Source of the DNA: Chitinophaga pinensis
GTDB taxonomy: Bacteria > Bacteroidota > Bacteroidia > UKL13-3
Direction: 5' to 3'
Assembly (NCBI GenBank): GCA_945860865.1
Contig: CAMARW010000001.1
Span: 400,294 to 464,293 of the forward strand
DNA length: 64,000 nt
Part shown: positions 9,008-17,772 of the stretch, one piece after another
How the letters are laid out: each line of letters begins with the position of its first letter
Numbering within the stretch: the stretch's first letter is position 1
Translations under genes and position numbers: made by a program
The notes under the pieces: model-generated
What the model was told of the DNA's origin: nothing
Seen by the model: only the letters and a program-made list of their open reading frames with translations
The model's database searches: none

Positions 9008-10582
9008 ATGGAAAACAGTGCATTCAAATTTAATATGCCCAAAGAAAAATCATCCATCATAAAAGTTTTGGGTGTAGGCGGCGGCGGCGGCAACGCTGTA
9101 AACTACATGTTTTCGAAAGGAATAAAGGGAGTAGATTTTATTATCTGTAATACTGATTTGCAAGCGCTAGAGAATAGCCCAATTCCAAATAAAATTCAAC
9201 TGGGCGCAAGCTTAACCCAAGGTTTGGGTGCAGGTGCTAATCCAGAGGTTGGCAGAAACTCAGCCATGGAAGCCATAGAAGATATTATTGATACGCTAGG
9301 CGTTAATACTAAAATGCTCTTTATAACAGCAGGTATGGGCGGAGGAACTGGAACTGGAGCTGCACCCATCATTGCTAAAACAGCCCGCGAAATGGGTATT
9401 TTAACGGTAGGTATTGTTACAACTCCCTTTTCTTTTGAGGGTAAAAAGCGCCAAGAATTTGCCACAGAGGGAATCGAAGCTTTAAAAAATGCAGTAGATT
9501 GTTTGCTTATTATCGGCAATGATAAAATTAAGGAAATGTATGGAAATTTACCCATGCGCGCAGCATTTGGTCATGCCAATGAAATTCTAAATACTGCCGC
9601 TAAAGGTATTGCTGAGGTTATTACTTTTCCTGGTGAAATTAATGTAGATTTTGAAGATGTTAAAACTGTAATGAAATCAAGCGGGGTTGCTCTCATGGGA
9701 TCTGCAACCGCTAAAGGTGAAAATAGAGCCATCGAGGCGGTTAAAATAGCGCTTTCTTCTCCATTATTAAACGCCAGCAAAATTAAGGGTGCTAAAAATA
9801 TTTTATTAAATGTTAGCTCGGCAAGTGGCGACCATGAATTATTGATGGGCGAGTTTGAAGAAATCAATAATTATGTGCAAGAAGAAAGTGGTTTTACTGC
9901 CGAAATGATTATTGGTACTAGTTATGATGAATCTCTTGATGATGCCTTGTCTGTTACTTTAATTGCCACCGGTTTTGATTCTATTCCTAAAGAAAATAAA
10001 ATCATTATTGGCAATGTTAATGCAATTGATGCTGCACCAATAACCAATACTTCAAAAACGCTTTCGGTTCAACCCATAGTGCCTAAATCTATAATGCCTG
10101 AACCTACTAAATATAGCTTAGAAGAGGAGCGGTTTGAACCAAAAAAACCAGAGCCAAATGCAACTGATATTGAACTGAGCTTGCGGATTGAAGAGGAAGC
10201 TGATTTGAATTTAGAGGCAGAAGATTTTTATCCTGAAATGGAGGAGCAAAATATATTCACAATGAATGATGAGCCCGAAATTACTGCAGAAACAACCATT
10301 TTTAATTTAATGGATAATTTAACCGTTGAAGACCAAGAAAAAAAAATTGAAAAGCACATTCAACGTATTAAAACTTTAAAGGATTTAAATATTAGCATTA
10401 ATTCTCCTCAGGGTTTACGTGATTTGGAAAAAGAACCAGCTTATAGGCGTAAATTAAAGCGTTTAGAAGATGTTCCGCACTCTTCTATAACGCAAGTAAG
10501 TCGCCTTAGTTTATTTGAAGATAGTACCGGTAAACCAGAAATTAAGAGCAATAATTCCTTTCTACACGATAATGTAGATTAG
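9008..10582 (+). CDS. ftsZ: FtsZ, tubulin-like division GTPase
   Basis: Cytoplasmic GTPase that polymerises into the Z ring. The N-terminal GGGGGNAVNYM loop, the tubulin signature GMGGGTGTGAAP near residue 110 and the T7 loop INVDFEDVKTVM are intact. At 524 aa it is much longer than E. coli FtsZ (383 aa). The extra length is an acidic, low-complexity linker of about 150-200 residues after the globular part. The tail SRLSLFEDST may be the FtsA-binding peptide, by analogy with other Bacteroidota. A copy of GGTTTGAACC lies in the linker at 10131-10140. Confidence 0.97.
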   Translation: MENSAFKFNMPKEKSSIIKVLGVGGGGGNAVNYMFSKGIKGVDFIICNTDLQALENSPIPNKIQLGASLTQGLGAGANPEVGRNSAMEAIEDIIDTLGVNTKMLFITAGMGGGTGTGAAPIIAKTAREMGILTVGIVTTPFSFEGKKRQEFATEGIEALKNAVDCLLIIGNDKIKEMYGNLPMRAAFGHANEILNTAAKGIAEVITFPGEINVDFEDVKTVMKSSGVALMGSATAKGENRAIEAVKIALSSPLLNASKIKGAKNILLNVSSASGDHELLMGEFEEINNYVQEESGFTAEMIIGTSYDESLDDALSVTLIATGFDSIPKENKIIIGNVNAIDAAPITNTSKTLSVQPIVPKSIMPEPTKYSLEEERFEPKKPEPNATDIELSLRIEEEADLNLEAEDFYPEMEEQNIFTMNDEPEITAETTIFNLMDNLTVEDQEKKIEKHIQRIKTLKDLNISINSPQGLRDLEKEPAYRRKLKRLEDVPHSSITQVSRLSLFEDSTGKPEIKSNNSFLHDNVD

Positions 10583-10592
10583 GGATAGTATA

Positions 10593-11612
10593 ATGAATAG
10601 AAATTTAACTGATGGCATTAACTTTATCTCTAAACTTAATGCAGGGAGAATAGGTAATGCAGTGCAATTATACCTAAGTTATTTACTGTCGCGGGTATTT
10701 TGTAAGCCCATACATTGGGGTATGCCCGTGGTTATGGAAATTGAACCTACTACCAGCTGTAATCTTCGTTGTCCGCAATGCCCCAGTGGTTTAAGAGAGT
10801 TCTCTCGCAATACGGGTATGTTAGATTTGCCTCTGTATAAAAAATTGATAGACGAGTTACACCCTAATCTAGTTTATTTAATCCTGTATTTTCAGGGCGA
10901 ACCCTTCTTAAATAAACAGTTTTTAGAATTTGTAAAAATTGCAGCAGAAAAAAATATTTATACAGCAACTTCCAGTAACGCTCATTATTTTACAGATGAA
11001 ATGGCCAAAGCAACCATTGAATCTGGCTTAGATAGACTCATTGTTTCTATTGATGGCATTACACAAGATACTTATGAAAAATACCGTAAAGGAGGTAATT
11101 TAGATAAGGTTTTAGCAGGAACCAAAAACCTGGTAAAGTGGAAGAAAAAATTAGGGAAAAACACCCCACATATTATTTGGCAGTTTATTGCTTTTAAACA
11201 CAATGAACACCAAATTCCTGAACTTAAGAAAATAGCTAAAGAAATTGGTGTAGATGAGTTGGGTATTAAAACTGCTCAAATTTACGATTACCAGAATACA
11301 GATGAGCTTATTCCAGAATCAGAGGAGTTAAGTAGATACAAAAAAACAGAAAATGGTTACGAGATAAAAAACGAACTCCTCAATCAATGCTGGCGATTGT
11401 GGCGCGGTAGCGTAGTAACTTGGGATGGATTAGTGGTGCCGTGTTGCTTTGATAAAGATGCTACACACAGATTTGGCGATGTTAGCAAAGATAGTTTTGC
11501 CAAAGTTTGGCGTTCAGAACCCTATCAAGGATTTAGAAGGGCCATTTTAAAATCGCGCAAAGAAATTGATATCTGCACCAATTGCACCGAAGGCACCAAA
11601 GTGTGGGCCTAG
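10593..11612 (+). CDS. Radical SAM protein with SPASM-type C-terminus
   Basis: 339 aa. The radical SAM cluster motif CNLRCPQC lies at residues 56-63, preceded by MEIEPTTS. The C-terminal third has further cysteines (LNQCW, VVPCCFDKD, CTNC) in a SPASM-like arrangement that would bind auxiliary iron-sulphur clusters. The family includes peptide- and sugar-modifying enzymes and oxidoreductase maturases; the substrate cannot be told from sequence. It starts 10 bp after ftsZ, so it is probably the last gene of the dcw transcript, which is not a standard dcw member. The SRP RNA promoter follows directly. Confidence 0.85.
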   Translation: MNRNLTDGINFISKLNAGRIGNAVQLYLSYLLSRVFCKPIHWGMPVVMEIEPTTSCNLRCPQCPSGLREFSRNTGMLDLPLYKKLIDELHPNLVYLILYFQGEPFLNKQFLEFVKIAAEKNIYTATSSNAHYFTDEMAKATIESGLDRLIVSIDGITQDTYEKYRKGGNLDKVLAGTKNLVKWKKKLGKNTPHIIWQFIAFKHNEHQIPELKKIAKEIGVDELGIKTAQIYDYQNTDELIPESEELSRYKKTENGYEIKNELLNQCWRLWRGSVVTWDGLVVPCCFDKDATHRFGDVSKDSFAKVWRSEPYQGFRRAILKSRKEIDICTNCTEGTKVWA

Positions 11613-11633
11613 TTTGGCCATTTTCAAAATAAG

Positions 11634-11664
11634 TTTGCATAAACTGATAAAAAAGTTACTTTTG
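11634..11664 (+). promoter_or_regulatory. Promoter of the SRP RNA gene
   Basis: TTTG at 11634-11637 and TACTTTTG at 11657-11664 are separated by 19 bp. This matches the Bacteroidota primary sigma factor consensus (TTG/TTTG, about 19 bp, TAnnTTTG) exactly. The expected transcription start is about 6 bp downstream, at the first base of the predicted SRP RNA stem. Confidence 0.85.
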
Positions 11665-11669
11665 CGCTC

Positions 11670-11771
11670 GGGTGAGCCCTGTACGATCAGCTCCCTCTAA
11701 TCCCCCAGGACAGGAATGTAGCAAGGGCGTGAGGTTGTAGCGGTGCGATGCAGTAAGCTTGCCCTTTTTTT
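11670..11771 (+). ncRNA. ffs: Signal recognition particle RNA (small bacterial type)
   Basis: The apical part contains GGACAGGAATGTAGCAAGG, the conserved SRP RNA domain IV core where Ffh binds. The ends pair: GGGTGAGC (11670-11677) with GCTTGCCC (11757-11764), eight pairs including two G-T. Seven T residues follow the stem at 11765-11771, so the closing stem doubles as an intrinsic terminator. The size of about 95 nt is right for the short bacterial form lacking the Alu domain. It has its own consensus promoter. It acts with Ffh/FtsY in co-translational targeting to the inner membrane. Confidence 0.92.
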
Positions 11772-11785
11772 ATGCTTAGCCCTTA

Positions 11786-11885
11786 TATAACTCGCTAAAT
11801 CTACTAATTTTTACGAACATTTAGCGAGTTATAAATTTATAACTTGCTAAATATACTATTTTTTGTATACTTGCAGCGAGTTATA
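11786..11885 (+). repeat. Tandemly duplicated 48-bp palindromic unit
   Basis: Unit 1 (11786-11833) has perfect 15-bp inverted arms, TATAACTCGCTAAAT and ATTTAGCGAGTTATA, around an 18-bp spacer. Unit 2 (11838-11885) repeats it with a 52-bp period and about 38/48 identical bases: left arm TATAACTTGCTAAAT, right arm AGCGAGTTATA. Only unit 2 carries a good promoter, and it lies inside the palindrome. The pair fills the gap between the SRP RNA terminator and the ATPase gene, and its last base is 11 bp before the start codon. It is a likely operator or autoregulatory site. Confidence 0.8.
11844..11873 (+). promoter_or_regulatory. Promoter embedded in palindrome unit 2
   Basis: TTG at 11844-11846 in the left palindrome arm is 19 bp before TATACTTG at 11866-11873, one mismatch from TAnnTTTG. 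Transcription would start within the right arm at about 11879, giving a leader of about 17 nt before ATG 11897. Anything binding the palindrome would cover the promoter. Confidence 0.6.
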
Positions 11886-11896
11886 ATATTAATAAC

Positions 11897-13324
11897 ATGG
11901 CGCAAATAATTGGTAGATATCCTGAAATTGAGTTCCTTAATAATATTCTGAAACAAAAGGAGTCTGTTTTTCTTGTAGTTTACGGCCGACGAAGAGTGGG
12001 GAAGACTTTTTTAATTAGAGAGGCGTATAAACATTCGTTCGATTTTCATTTAACGGGTTTGGCCAATGCGAGTTTGGCGGATCAATTACTTAATTTTTAC
12101 ACTGAGCTTGTACGATTTAATAAAAGTAATAAGGTTTTTCCAAAACCTTGTTCTTGGTTTGAGGCATTTCAACAGTTGCGCGAGGTATTGGAACAATCTA
12201 AATCTAACAAAAAAAAGATATTTCTAGATGAAATGCCTTGGTTAGATACGCCTAAGTCGAAATTTATTTCTGCCTTAGAGCATTTTTGGAACAGTTGGGC
12301 GGCAGCTAGAACAGATATAGTGCTTATTGTATGTGGCTCTGCCGCCTCTTGGATGGTAAATAATTTGTTGAACAATAAAGGTGGATTGCACAATAGGGTT
12401 ACACATAAATTGTTGGTTCAGCCATTTACTTTAAAAGAAACCGAAACGTTTTTAGCTTATAAAGGAGTAGATTGGAATCGCTATCAAATATTAGAAATCT
12501 ACATGGCTTTGGGCGGAATTCCCTATTATTTAAATGGCATAGAAAAAGGCAAAAGTGCCGCACAAGCCTTGAATCAATTGTTTTTCTCTGAGCAAGGTTT
12601 ATTAGCCAATGAGTTCGATAATTTATATGCAGCGCTGTTTAAAAAATCTGATAACCATGTTGCCATAGTTGCTGCTTTAAGTAAAAAAATGAAGGGATTA
12701 AGCAGAGAAGAAATACTCGAATCAGCTCAAATTGCAAATGGTGGCGGCGCTACAAAGGTTTTGCAAGAACTAGAATTGAGCGGCTTTATAAGAAAGTATA
12801 TTCCTTTTGGTAAACAAGTAAAGGATACGCTTTTCCAATTGGTTGATTTTTACTCGTTGTTCTATTTTAAGTTTCTGCATAAAAGGAAAGGCTTAAATTC
12901 AGATTATTGGATGAATATATATGATACGCCAACCCAAAAAGTTTGGCAAGGCTATGCGTTCGAGATTCTTGTGCTTATGCATTTGCCCCAGCTAAAACAT
13001 GCTCTGGGTATTTCTGGCATACAGAGTAGCATTGGCTCTTGGCGCGGTAAAACAAACGAGTCTGCCACGCAAATTGATTTATTAATAGATAGAAAAGACC
13101 AAATTATTGACCTAATTGAAATGAAATTTTCTTCGGGAGAGTTTATCATTGATAAAAAATACGCAGAAAACTTACGCAATAAACGAACGGTTTTTAAGGC
13201 CAATGCTAAAACCAAAAGTGCCGTACACTTGGTAATGGTAACGCCCTATGGCACCCAAGAAAATGCTTATGCCACCGAATTATTGCAGCATAACTTGAGC
13301 ATGGATTTTTTATTCAATTTATAA
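11897..13324 (+). CDS. AAA-type ATPase with C-terminal PD-(D/E)XK-like domain (DUF234-like)
   Basis: 475 aa. The N-terminal ATPase domain has Walker A GRRRVGKT (residues 30-37), Walker B KIFLDEMPWLD and a sensor-like VCGSAASWM. This places it in the archaeal-type ATPase group (ATPase_2/DUF234, COG1672-like). A winged-helix region (about 255-310) follows. The C-terminus carries QIDLLID and LIEMKF, the spacing of a PD-(D/E)XK nuclease fold. Members are widespread, often patchy in distribution, and of unknown role. The gene stands alone, with its promoter inside a duplicated palindrome. Its last 6 bp overlap the mazG-like gene tail to tail. A selfish or defence role is possible but not shown. 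Confidence 0.85.
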   Translation: MAQIIGRYPEIEFLNNILKQKESVFLVVYGRRRVGKTFLIREAYKHSFDFHLTGLANASLADQLLNFYTELVRFNKSNKVFPKPCSWFEAFQQLREVLEQSKSNKKKIFLDEMPWLDTPKSKFISALEHFWNSWAAARTDIVLIVCGSAASWMVNNLLNNKGGLHNRVTHKLLVQPFTLKETETFLAYKGVDWNRYQILEIYMALGGIPYYLNGIEKGKSAAQALNQLFFSEQGLLANEFDNLYAALFKKSDNHVAIVAALSKKMKGLSREEILESAQIANGGGATKVLQELELSGFIRKYIPFGKQVKDTLFQLVDFYSLFYFKFLHKRKGLNSDYWMNIYDTPTQKVWQGYAFEILVLMHLPQLKHALGISGIQSSIGSWRGKTNESATQIDLLIDRKDQIIDLIEMKFSSGEFIIDKKYAENLRNKRTVFKANAKTKSAVHLVMVTPYGTQENAYATELLQHNLSMDFLFNL

Positions 13325-13648
13325 TTTAGCATTCTCTTTATGTCGGGTTGCATCGCGCTTGGTTTTTTTAGCCATATTGCGTTCAAATGCCTCCGTTAAA
13401 TTAATGCCTGTTTGGTTGGCTAAACATATTAATACCCACATTACATCGGCCATTTCATCCGCCAAATCTACTGTTTCGTCTGATTTTTTAAATGATTGTT
13501 CGCCGTATTTTCTGGCCATAATGCGCGCCACTTCTCCTACTTCTTCCATTAAAATGGCCGTGTTGGTTAGCTCGTTAAAATACCTCACGCCAATGGTTTG
13601 TATCCATTGGTCTACCTGCTTTTGTGCTTCTTCTATTGTTAAACTCAT
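13319..13648 (-). CDS. MazG-like nucleotide pyrophosphohydrolase
   Basis: About 109 aa when started at MSLTIEEAQ (13648); the ORF-track start at 13672 would overlap dtd by 28 bp. The all-alpha NTP-PPase motifs EEVGE and [10 protein letters not shown], with their paired acidic residues for Mg2+, are present. The family hydrolyses (d)NTPs to monophosphates, often non-canonical ones, but the exact substrate is not readable. The start overlaps the dtd stop by 4 bp, so dtd and this gene are translationally coupled. The 3' end overlaps the ATPase gene by 6 bp. Confidence 0.88.
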   Translation of the reverse strand: MSLTIEEAQKQVDQWIQTIGVRYFNELTNTAILMEEVGEVARIMARKYGEQSFKKSDETVDLADEMADVMWVLICLANQTGINLTEAFERNMAKKTKRDATRHKENAKL

Positions 13649-14097
13649 TGTTTGTTTTTTGTGTCTATCCAAATAGTAACCGGACCATCATTGATTAATT
13701 GTACTTTCATATCGGCTCCAAACTGCCCGCATTGTATGGGTTTTTCTAAATCTGTTGCAAGCCGACTTTTAAACTGTTCGTATAAAGGAATAGCGATATC
13801 TGGCTTGGCTGCTAAAATAAAAGACGGACGGTTGCCCTTTTTAGTTTCAGCGTGTAAGGTAAACTGACTAACCACTAAAATATCGCCGGCTATGTCTTTA
13901 ACAGATAGGTTCATTAAGCCTTGTGCATCATTAAAAATGCGAAGGTTACAAATTTTATTAGATAGCCAAACAATGTCTTCGTGGCTGTCTGCCGCCTCAA
14001 CTCCCACTAAAATAAGCAAACCATTTTGTATTGAACCAATAACATTTCTATCTACCGTAACGGCTGCCTCAGAAACCCTTTGTAATAAAACCCGCAT
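13645..14097 (-). CDS. dtd: D-aminoacyl-tRNA deacylase
   Basis: 150 aa, the normal length. DTD frees tRNAs mischarged with D-amino acids or glycine. The two active-site motifs are visible: SQFTLHAET in the middle and the C-terminal [10 protein letters not shown] with the Gly-Pro motif. The start MRVLLQRV is typical. It lies 1 bp after rsgA (minus strand) and overlaps the mazG-like gene, making an rsgA-dtd-mazG operon of translation and nucleotide quality-control genes. Confidence 0.95.
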   Translation of the reverse strand: MRVLLQRVSEAAVTVDRNVIGSIQNGLLILVGVEAADSHEDIVWLSNKICNLRIFNDAQGLMNLSVKDIAGDILVVSQFTLHAETKKGNRPSFILAAKPDIAIPLYEQFKSRLATDLEKPIQCGQFGADMKVQLINDGPVTIWIDTKNKQ

Positions 14098-14098
14098 C

Positions 14099-15034
14099 TT
14101 ATTCGTAAATGTCTTCTTTGCTTAAAATACTTAAATAGCTGCTAAATCTTTCTATACTAATAGCTCCTTCATTTACTGCTGCTTGAATAGCGCATTCAGG
14201 CTCATTTATATGCTTGCAATTGTTAAACTTACAATTGCCAATATAAGGCTGCATTTCTTTAAAATAATGACTAACCTCGGCGTCTTCAAAATCTACTAAG
14301 CCAAACTCTCTTATGCCCGGCGTGTCAATAATGTAACCGCCAAAACTTAGCGGGTGCATTTCGGCAAATGTGGTGGTATGTTGCCCCTTTAAAGAGTAAC
14401 TAGAAATAACAGTAGTTTTTAAATCTAAAGCAGGTTCTATGTAATTTAAAAGCGTAGACTTACCCACCCCAGAATGCCCGCTTAAAAGCGATATTTTGTT
14501 TGTTAAAGTATCTTTTAATGCATTAATGCCTTCTCCAGTTAGCGTAGAAGTTTTAAGGCAAACATAGCCCATTTTTTGATAACGTTGTATGGTTTCATCT
14601 ACTATCTCGGCCCATTCGCCTTGCATTAAATCTATCTTGTTAAAAACTAAAATAGCCGGTATATGATAAGCTTCTGCACTCACCAAAAACCTATCGATAA
14701 AACCCAGTGATGTTTTAGGAAAAGCAAGCGTTATAATAAGTAAACTTTGATCTAAATTACTGGCAATAATATGCGTTTGTTTACTCATGTTATTCGCCTT
14801 TCTAATGATGTGGTTTTTTCTTTCGTAGAGCTTATGTATTACGCCATTGTCTGAACCTATCTCTAACTCAAACGCCACATTATCGCCAACAGTGATAGGA
14901 TTAGTGTGTTTTATACCTTTTAACCTAAACTTACCTTTGAGCCGGCAGGGATGTATATCGCCACTTTCGGTTCGAACCAAATACCAAGAGCCTGTAGATT
15001 TTATGACTATACCTTCCATGAATATTGGCTGCAA
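14099..15034 (-). CDS. rsgA: RsgA, small ribosomal subunit biogenesis GTPase
   Basis: Circularly permuted GTPase that checks late 30S assembly. An N-terminal OB-fold is followed by G motifs in the permuted order: NKID (G4), [12 protein letters not shown] (G1), then DTPGIREFG (G3). The C-terminal zinc knuckle [14 protein letters not shown] is intact. The length is 311 aa. A start at the sixth codon (MEGIV, 15019) is equally plausible. The dispersed palindrome GGTTCGAACC lies near the 5' end at 14969-14978. Confidence 0.95.
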   Translation of the reverse strand: MQPIFMEGIVIKSTGSWYLVRTESGDIHPCRLKGKFRLKGIKHTNPITVGDNVAFELEIGSDNGVIHKLYERKNHIIRKANNMSKQTHIIASNLDQSLLIITLAFPKTSLGFIDRFLVSAEAYHIPAILVFNKIDLMQGEWAEIVDETIQRYQKMGYVCLKTSTLTGEGINALKDTLTNKISLLSGHSGVGKSTLLNYIEPALDLKTTVISSYSLKGQHTTTFAEMHPLSFGGYIIDTPGIREFGLVDFEDAEVSHYFKEMQPYIGNCKFNNCKHINEPECAIQAAVNEGAISIERFSSYLSILSKEDIYE

Positions 15035-15118
15035 TTTATTGAATTTTATTGGATAATTTACTTATGGATTTTAAGGAATTTTTGACTTTTTGTGAGCCTT
15101 ATATTAAGTATTTTTGTA

Positions 15119-16801
15119 ATGATGAACAAAATAATGCTAAGCCTTTTTTTAGTATGTTTGGGTGGTTTTGCTTTAGCACAACAAACCCATTTTTATGCTA
15201 AAGCTACGGGTAATTTATATACTATGAGTACTTGGGGTTCTAACCCAAATGGGTCTGGCACTGCACCTTCTTCGTTTAGCATGAATAATGCCGTTTTTCA
15301 TTTTCAAAATAGGATTTCATTTCAGCTTTTTGCTGCAGGAAACTTGGTAGTAAATGGTTTAAACAGCGGTATTGTTATAGGAAACGGACTAACCTCAACT
15401 ACTTTAAGTGTTCCAATTGGTTATTCTTTATCTGTTGATTCTATATTTATTGATAGTGCTTCACAGCTTACCAATGCGGGTAATGTAAATTGGAATAAAA
15501 GTAATTTCTCTTTTTTTAGCACAGTTGTTTATAGCGATACCAATACATTTCAATTGGTGCGCGGTGGGCAGTATGGTCGGCTAAATTTATTAGGTGGTTC
15601 AACAACGCGTTTTTGGCCAGATACCAGAACCAAGCGATTAACAGGCAATGTAGTTGTGGCAAATAGATTGTTTCTTAGTTCCTTCGTTTACTGCGATTCT
15701 TTTGATATTACTTTGGGACTCTCATCGGTTCAAACAGGCGTTTTAAGTTATGATCAGTTTATTCCTTATGGCGGCATTATTGGGAAGTTTTACAGGTGGA
15801 TGCCCATGGGACCTGTTGGCTTTGCTCAGGGTTTTTTTCCTATGGTAAGTTTAAATAGAAAATTCAACTTTTTAACCATAACCACTACCCAAGATCCTTT
15901 GTTTGGTGGATTGGTTTCTGTGGAGTATTTAAACTATTGGCCAGGTAATTTTGGCTTGCCCATATATGATTCTGCCTCTGTTATTCCGTTGCAAATAAAT
16001 AAGGTGGATCAGGGCTTTTTTAAGGTAGTTACCCATAATGGTTTTGCTGGCGGTAGGTACTCTATTAATGCCAATCCGCTTAATATGGGTGGCATTAACT
16101 GGGAGGGCGGACTTAGGCTTTTAAAGCGTTTAAATACGAGTACTCCATGGGTTATGGATAGCGGCAGTTATGGAGGCGGGCTCAGTGCACATAATCCACA
16201 AACAGGCATTTTAAATAGGCCTTTTTTGGATGGAGATTATGCCATTGCAACAGATTCTACCATTAATTTTTTACCTATAAAATTGGCCTTTTTAAATGGT
16301 AGTTTTAATGGCTCACAGGTGCAAGTAAACTGGGCCAGTTTAAGTGAAATAAATGCAGATTATTATCAAATTTCTTGTTCAGATAATGTTTCATTTAGTG
16401 AGGTAAATACTTTGAAAGCAGCTGGGAACAGCCAGGTTAAAAGGTTTTATACAAGTAGCTTTTATTATCCCAATCATGAAAAAGATATTTTTGTTACATT
16501 AGAGGCTTTTGATAGAGATGGAAGCAAAAGTTATTCAAAAAAAATAAGGCTCAGTAAGGATCAAACTAATCCTCAAATATCTTTTGTACCCAACCCTTTT
16601 TCTAATTTTCTAACCATAGAGCAAAACCTAGCTGAACCTATATTTATTCAGATTTTTAACCAATATGGGCAAATGATTTGGCGAGGAGAAAAAACAATGA
16701 GTAATGCACTTATTGAAACACATGATTTTTTACCTGGCATTTACTATATCGAAGCGAGCTTTGCTGGTCAAAAATTTTATTTTAAACAAGTGAAAAACTA
16801 A
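15119..16801 (+). CDS. Secreted protein with type IX sorting domain
   Basis: About 560 aa starting at MMNKIMLSLF. The ORF-track start at 15092 precedes a perfect TAnnTTTG box at 15109-15116, so translation very likely begins at 15119 or 15122 on an almost leaderless mRNA. A signal peptide ends at FALAQ. The first region (FYAKATGNLYTMSTWG) resembles the start of many secreted Bacteroidota repeat proteins. A fibronectin-like segment lies around 400-470. The C-terminus (FVPNPFSNFLTIEQ to FYFKQVKN) is a T9SS type A sorting domain. It is thus a cell-surface or secreted cargo protein. No catalytic motif was recognised. Confidence 0.85.
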   Translation: MMNKIMLSLFLVCLGGFALAQQTHFYAKATGNLYTMSTWGSNPNGSGTAPSSFSMNNAVFHFQNRISFQLFAAGNLVVNGLNSGIVIGNGLTSTTLSVPIGYSLSVDSIFIDSASQLTNAGNVNWNKSNFSFFSTVVYSDTNTFQLVRGGQYGRLNLLGGSTTRFWPDTRTKRLTGNVVVANRLFLSSFVYCDSFDITLGLSSVQTGVLSYDQFIPYGGIIGKFYRWMPMGPVGFAQGFFPMVSLNRKFNFLTITTTQDPLFGGLVSVEYLNYWPGNFGLPIYDSASVIPLQINKVDQGFFKVVTHNGFAGGRYSINANPLNMGGINWEGGLRLLKRLNTSTPWVMDSGSYGGGLSAHNPQTGILNRPFLDGDYAIATDSTINFLPIKLAFLNGSFNGSQVQVNWASLSEINADYYQISCSDNVSFSEVNTLKAAGNSQVKRFYTSSFYYPNHEKDIFVTLEAFDRDGSKSYSKKIRLSKDQTNPQISFVPNPFSNFLTIEQNLAEPIFIQIFNQYGQMIWRGEKTMSNALIETHDFLPGIYYIEASFAGQKFYFKQVKN

Positions 16802-16804
16802 GTT

Positions 16805-17707
16805 TTACTTTCGTCCTCTGGGGTGAAATTGAACCACCGTCTCGTGCAAGTATGCCCGGTCTAAATGGGTGTAAATTTCTGTAGTAGTAATACTTTCGTG
16901 TCCCAACATTTGTTGCACCGCCCTCAAATCTGCACCCGCTTCTACCAAACTGGTAGCAAACGAATGCCGCAGGGTATGCGGACTAATATCTTTTTGGATG
17001 CCAGCTGCTAGTGCTAAATCTTTAAGGATGTAAAATATCATTTGTCGGCTAAGCTTGCCGCCTCTGCGGTTTAAGAAAAGAATATCATTGCAGCCGGGCT
17101 TGGGGTTTTGGTGGAAGCGTATTTCTTTAAGGTATAAATCTATTAGTTGTAATGCTATTTTGCCAATAGGAACCAACCTTTCTTTATTGCCTTTGCCTGT
17201 AACTTTGATGTATTTTTCTTGAAATGAAATGTGTGAAATTTTGAGGTCGTTGGTTTCACTTACCCGCAAACCACAGGCAAACATGGTTTCTATGATAGCT
17301 TTGTTTCTTAGGCCTTCTGCTGTGCTCATATTAATGCAAGCAATCATGGCATCAATTTCATGTATGGCCAATACATCAGGCAGTTTTCTGCTTAGTTTAG
17401 GTGCTTCCAAAAGTTCGGCCGGACTAACCTTAATTTCATCTTCCAATAAAAGGTAATGGAAGAAAGATTTGAGTCCAGAGATTATTCTAGCCTGACTATT
17501 ACCTGCAAGGCCTAATTGGTTTAGGTAAACAATAAACTGCCTTAGGTGATTTAGTTTTATTTGCGTGGGGCCAAGGTTTGGATGGTCTATTTGAAGAAAC
17601 TGCACCAGCTTTTCAACATCATGTAAATAAGCCTCTAGCGAGTTTGCTGCTAGCGATTTCTCTAGTTGTAAATATAGTTTAAATCCGCTGATATAGGCTT
17701 GCCACAT
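16805..17707 (-). CDS. xerD: XerC/XerD-type tyrosine recombinase
   Basis: 300 aa from MWQAYISGF (17707). The longer ORF-track start is rejected because it would run through the terminator of the upstream gene. An N-terminal SAM-like DNA-binding domain is followed by the catalytic core: GLRVSE (Arg), HTLRHSFAT (His-x-x-Arg), LGHESITTTEIYTH (His and the Tyr nucleophile). Xer proteins resolve chromosome dimers at dif with FtsK. A lone copy with no neighbouring att sites or phage genes suggests the housekeeping enzyme. The exact C or D paralogue cannot be fixed from this window. Confidence 0.9.
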   Translation of the reverse strand: MWQAYISGFKLYLQLEKSLAANSLEAYLHDVEKLVQFLQIDHPNLGPTQIKLNHLRQFIVYLNQLGLAGNSQARIISGLKSFFHYLLLEDEIKVSPAELLEAPKLSRKLPDVLAIHEIDAMIACINMSTAEGLRNKAIIETMFACGLRVSETNDLKISHISFQEKYIKVTGKGNKERLVPIGKIALQLIDLYLKEIRFHQNPKPGCNDILFLNRRGGKLSRQMIFYILKDLALAAGIQKDISPHTLRHSFATSLVEAGADLRAVQQMLGHESITTTEIYTHLDRAYLHETVVQFHPRGRK

Positions 17708-17720
17708 GGGTTTGAATATA

Positions 17721-17757
17721 AAAAAAAAGACCGACTCTTTTGGAGCCAGTCTTTTTA
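17721..17757 (-). terminator. Intrinsic terminator of the thioredoxin-like lipoprotein gene
   Basis: Read on the minus strand, AAAAAGACTGGCTC pairs with GAGTCGGTCTTTTT across a short CAAAA loop (two G-T pairs) and is followed by more T residues. It lies just after the lipoprotein stop and before the xerD start, separating the two minus-strand transcripts. Confidence 0.85.
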
Positions 17758-17772
17758 AAAACAAAAATGAAA

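Noticed and set aside
16805-17707. Tyrosine recombinase as a sign of an integrated element
   Set aside because: No att repeats, tRNA or phage/conjugation genes nearby; it is a normal-length Xer protein between housekeeping genes.
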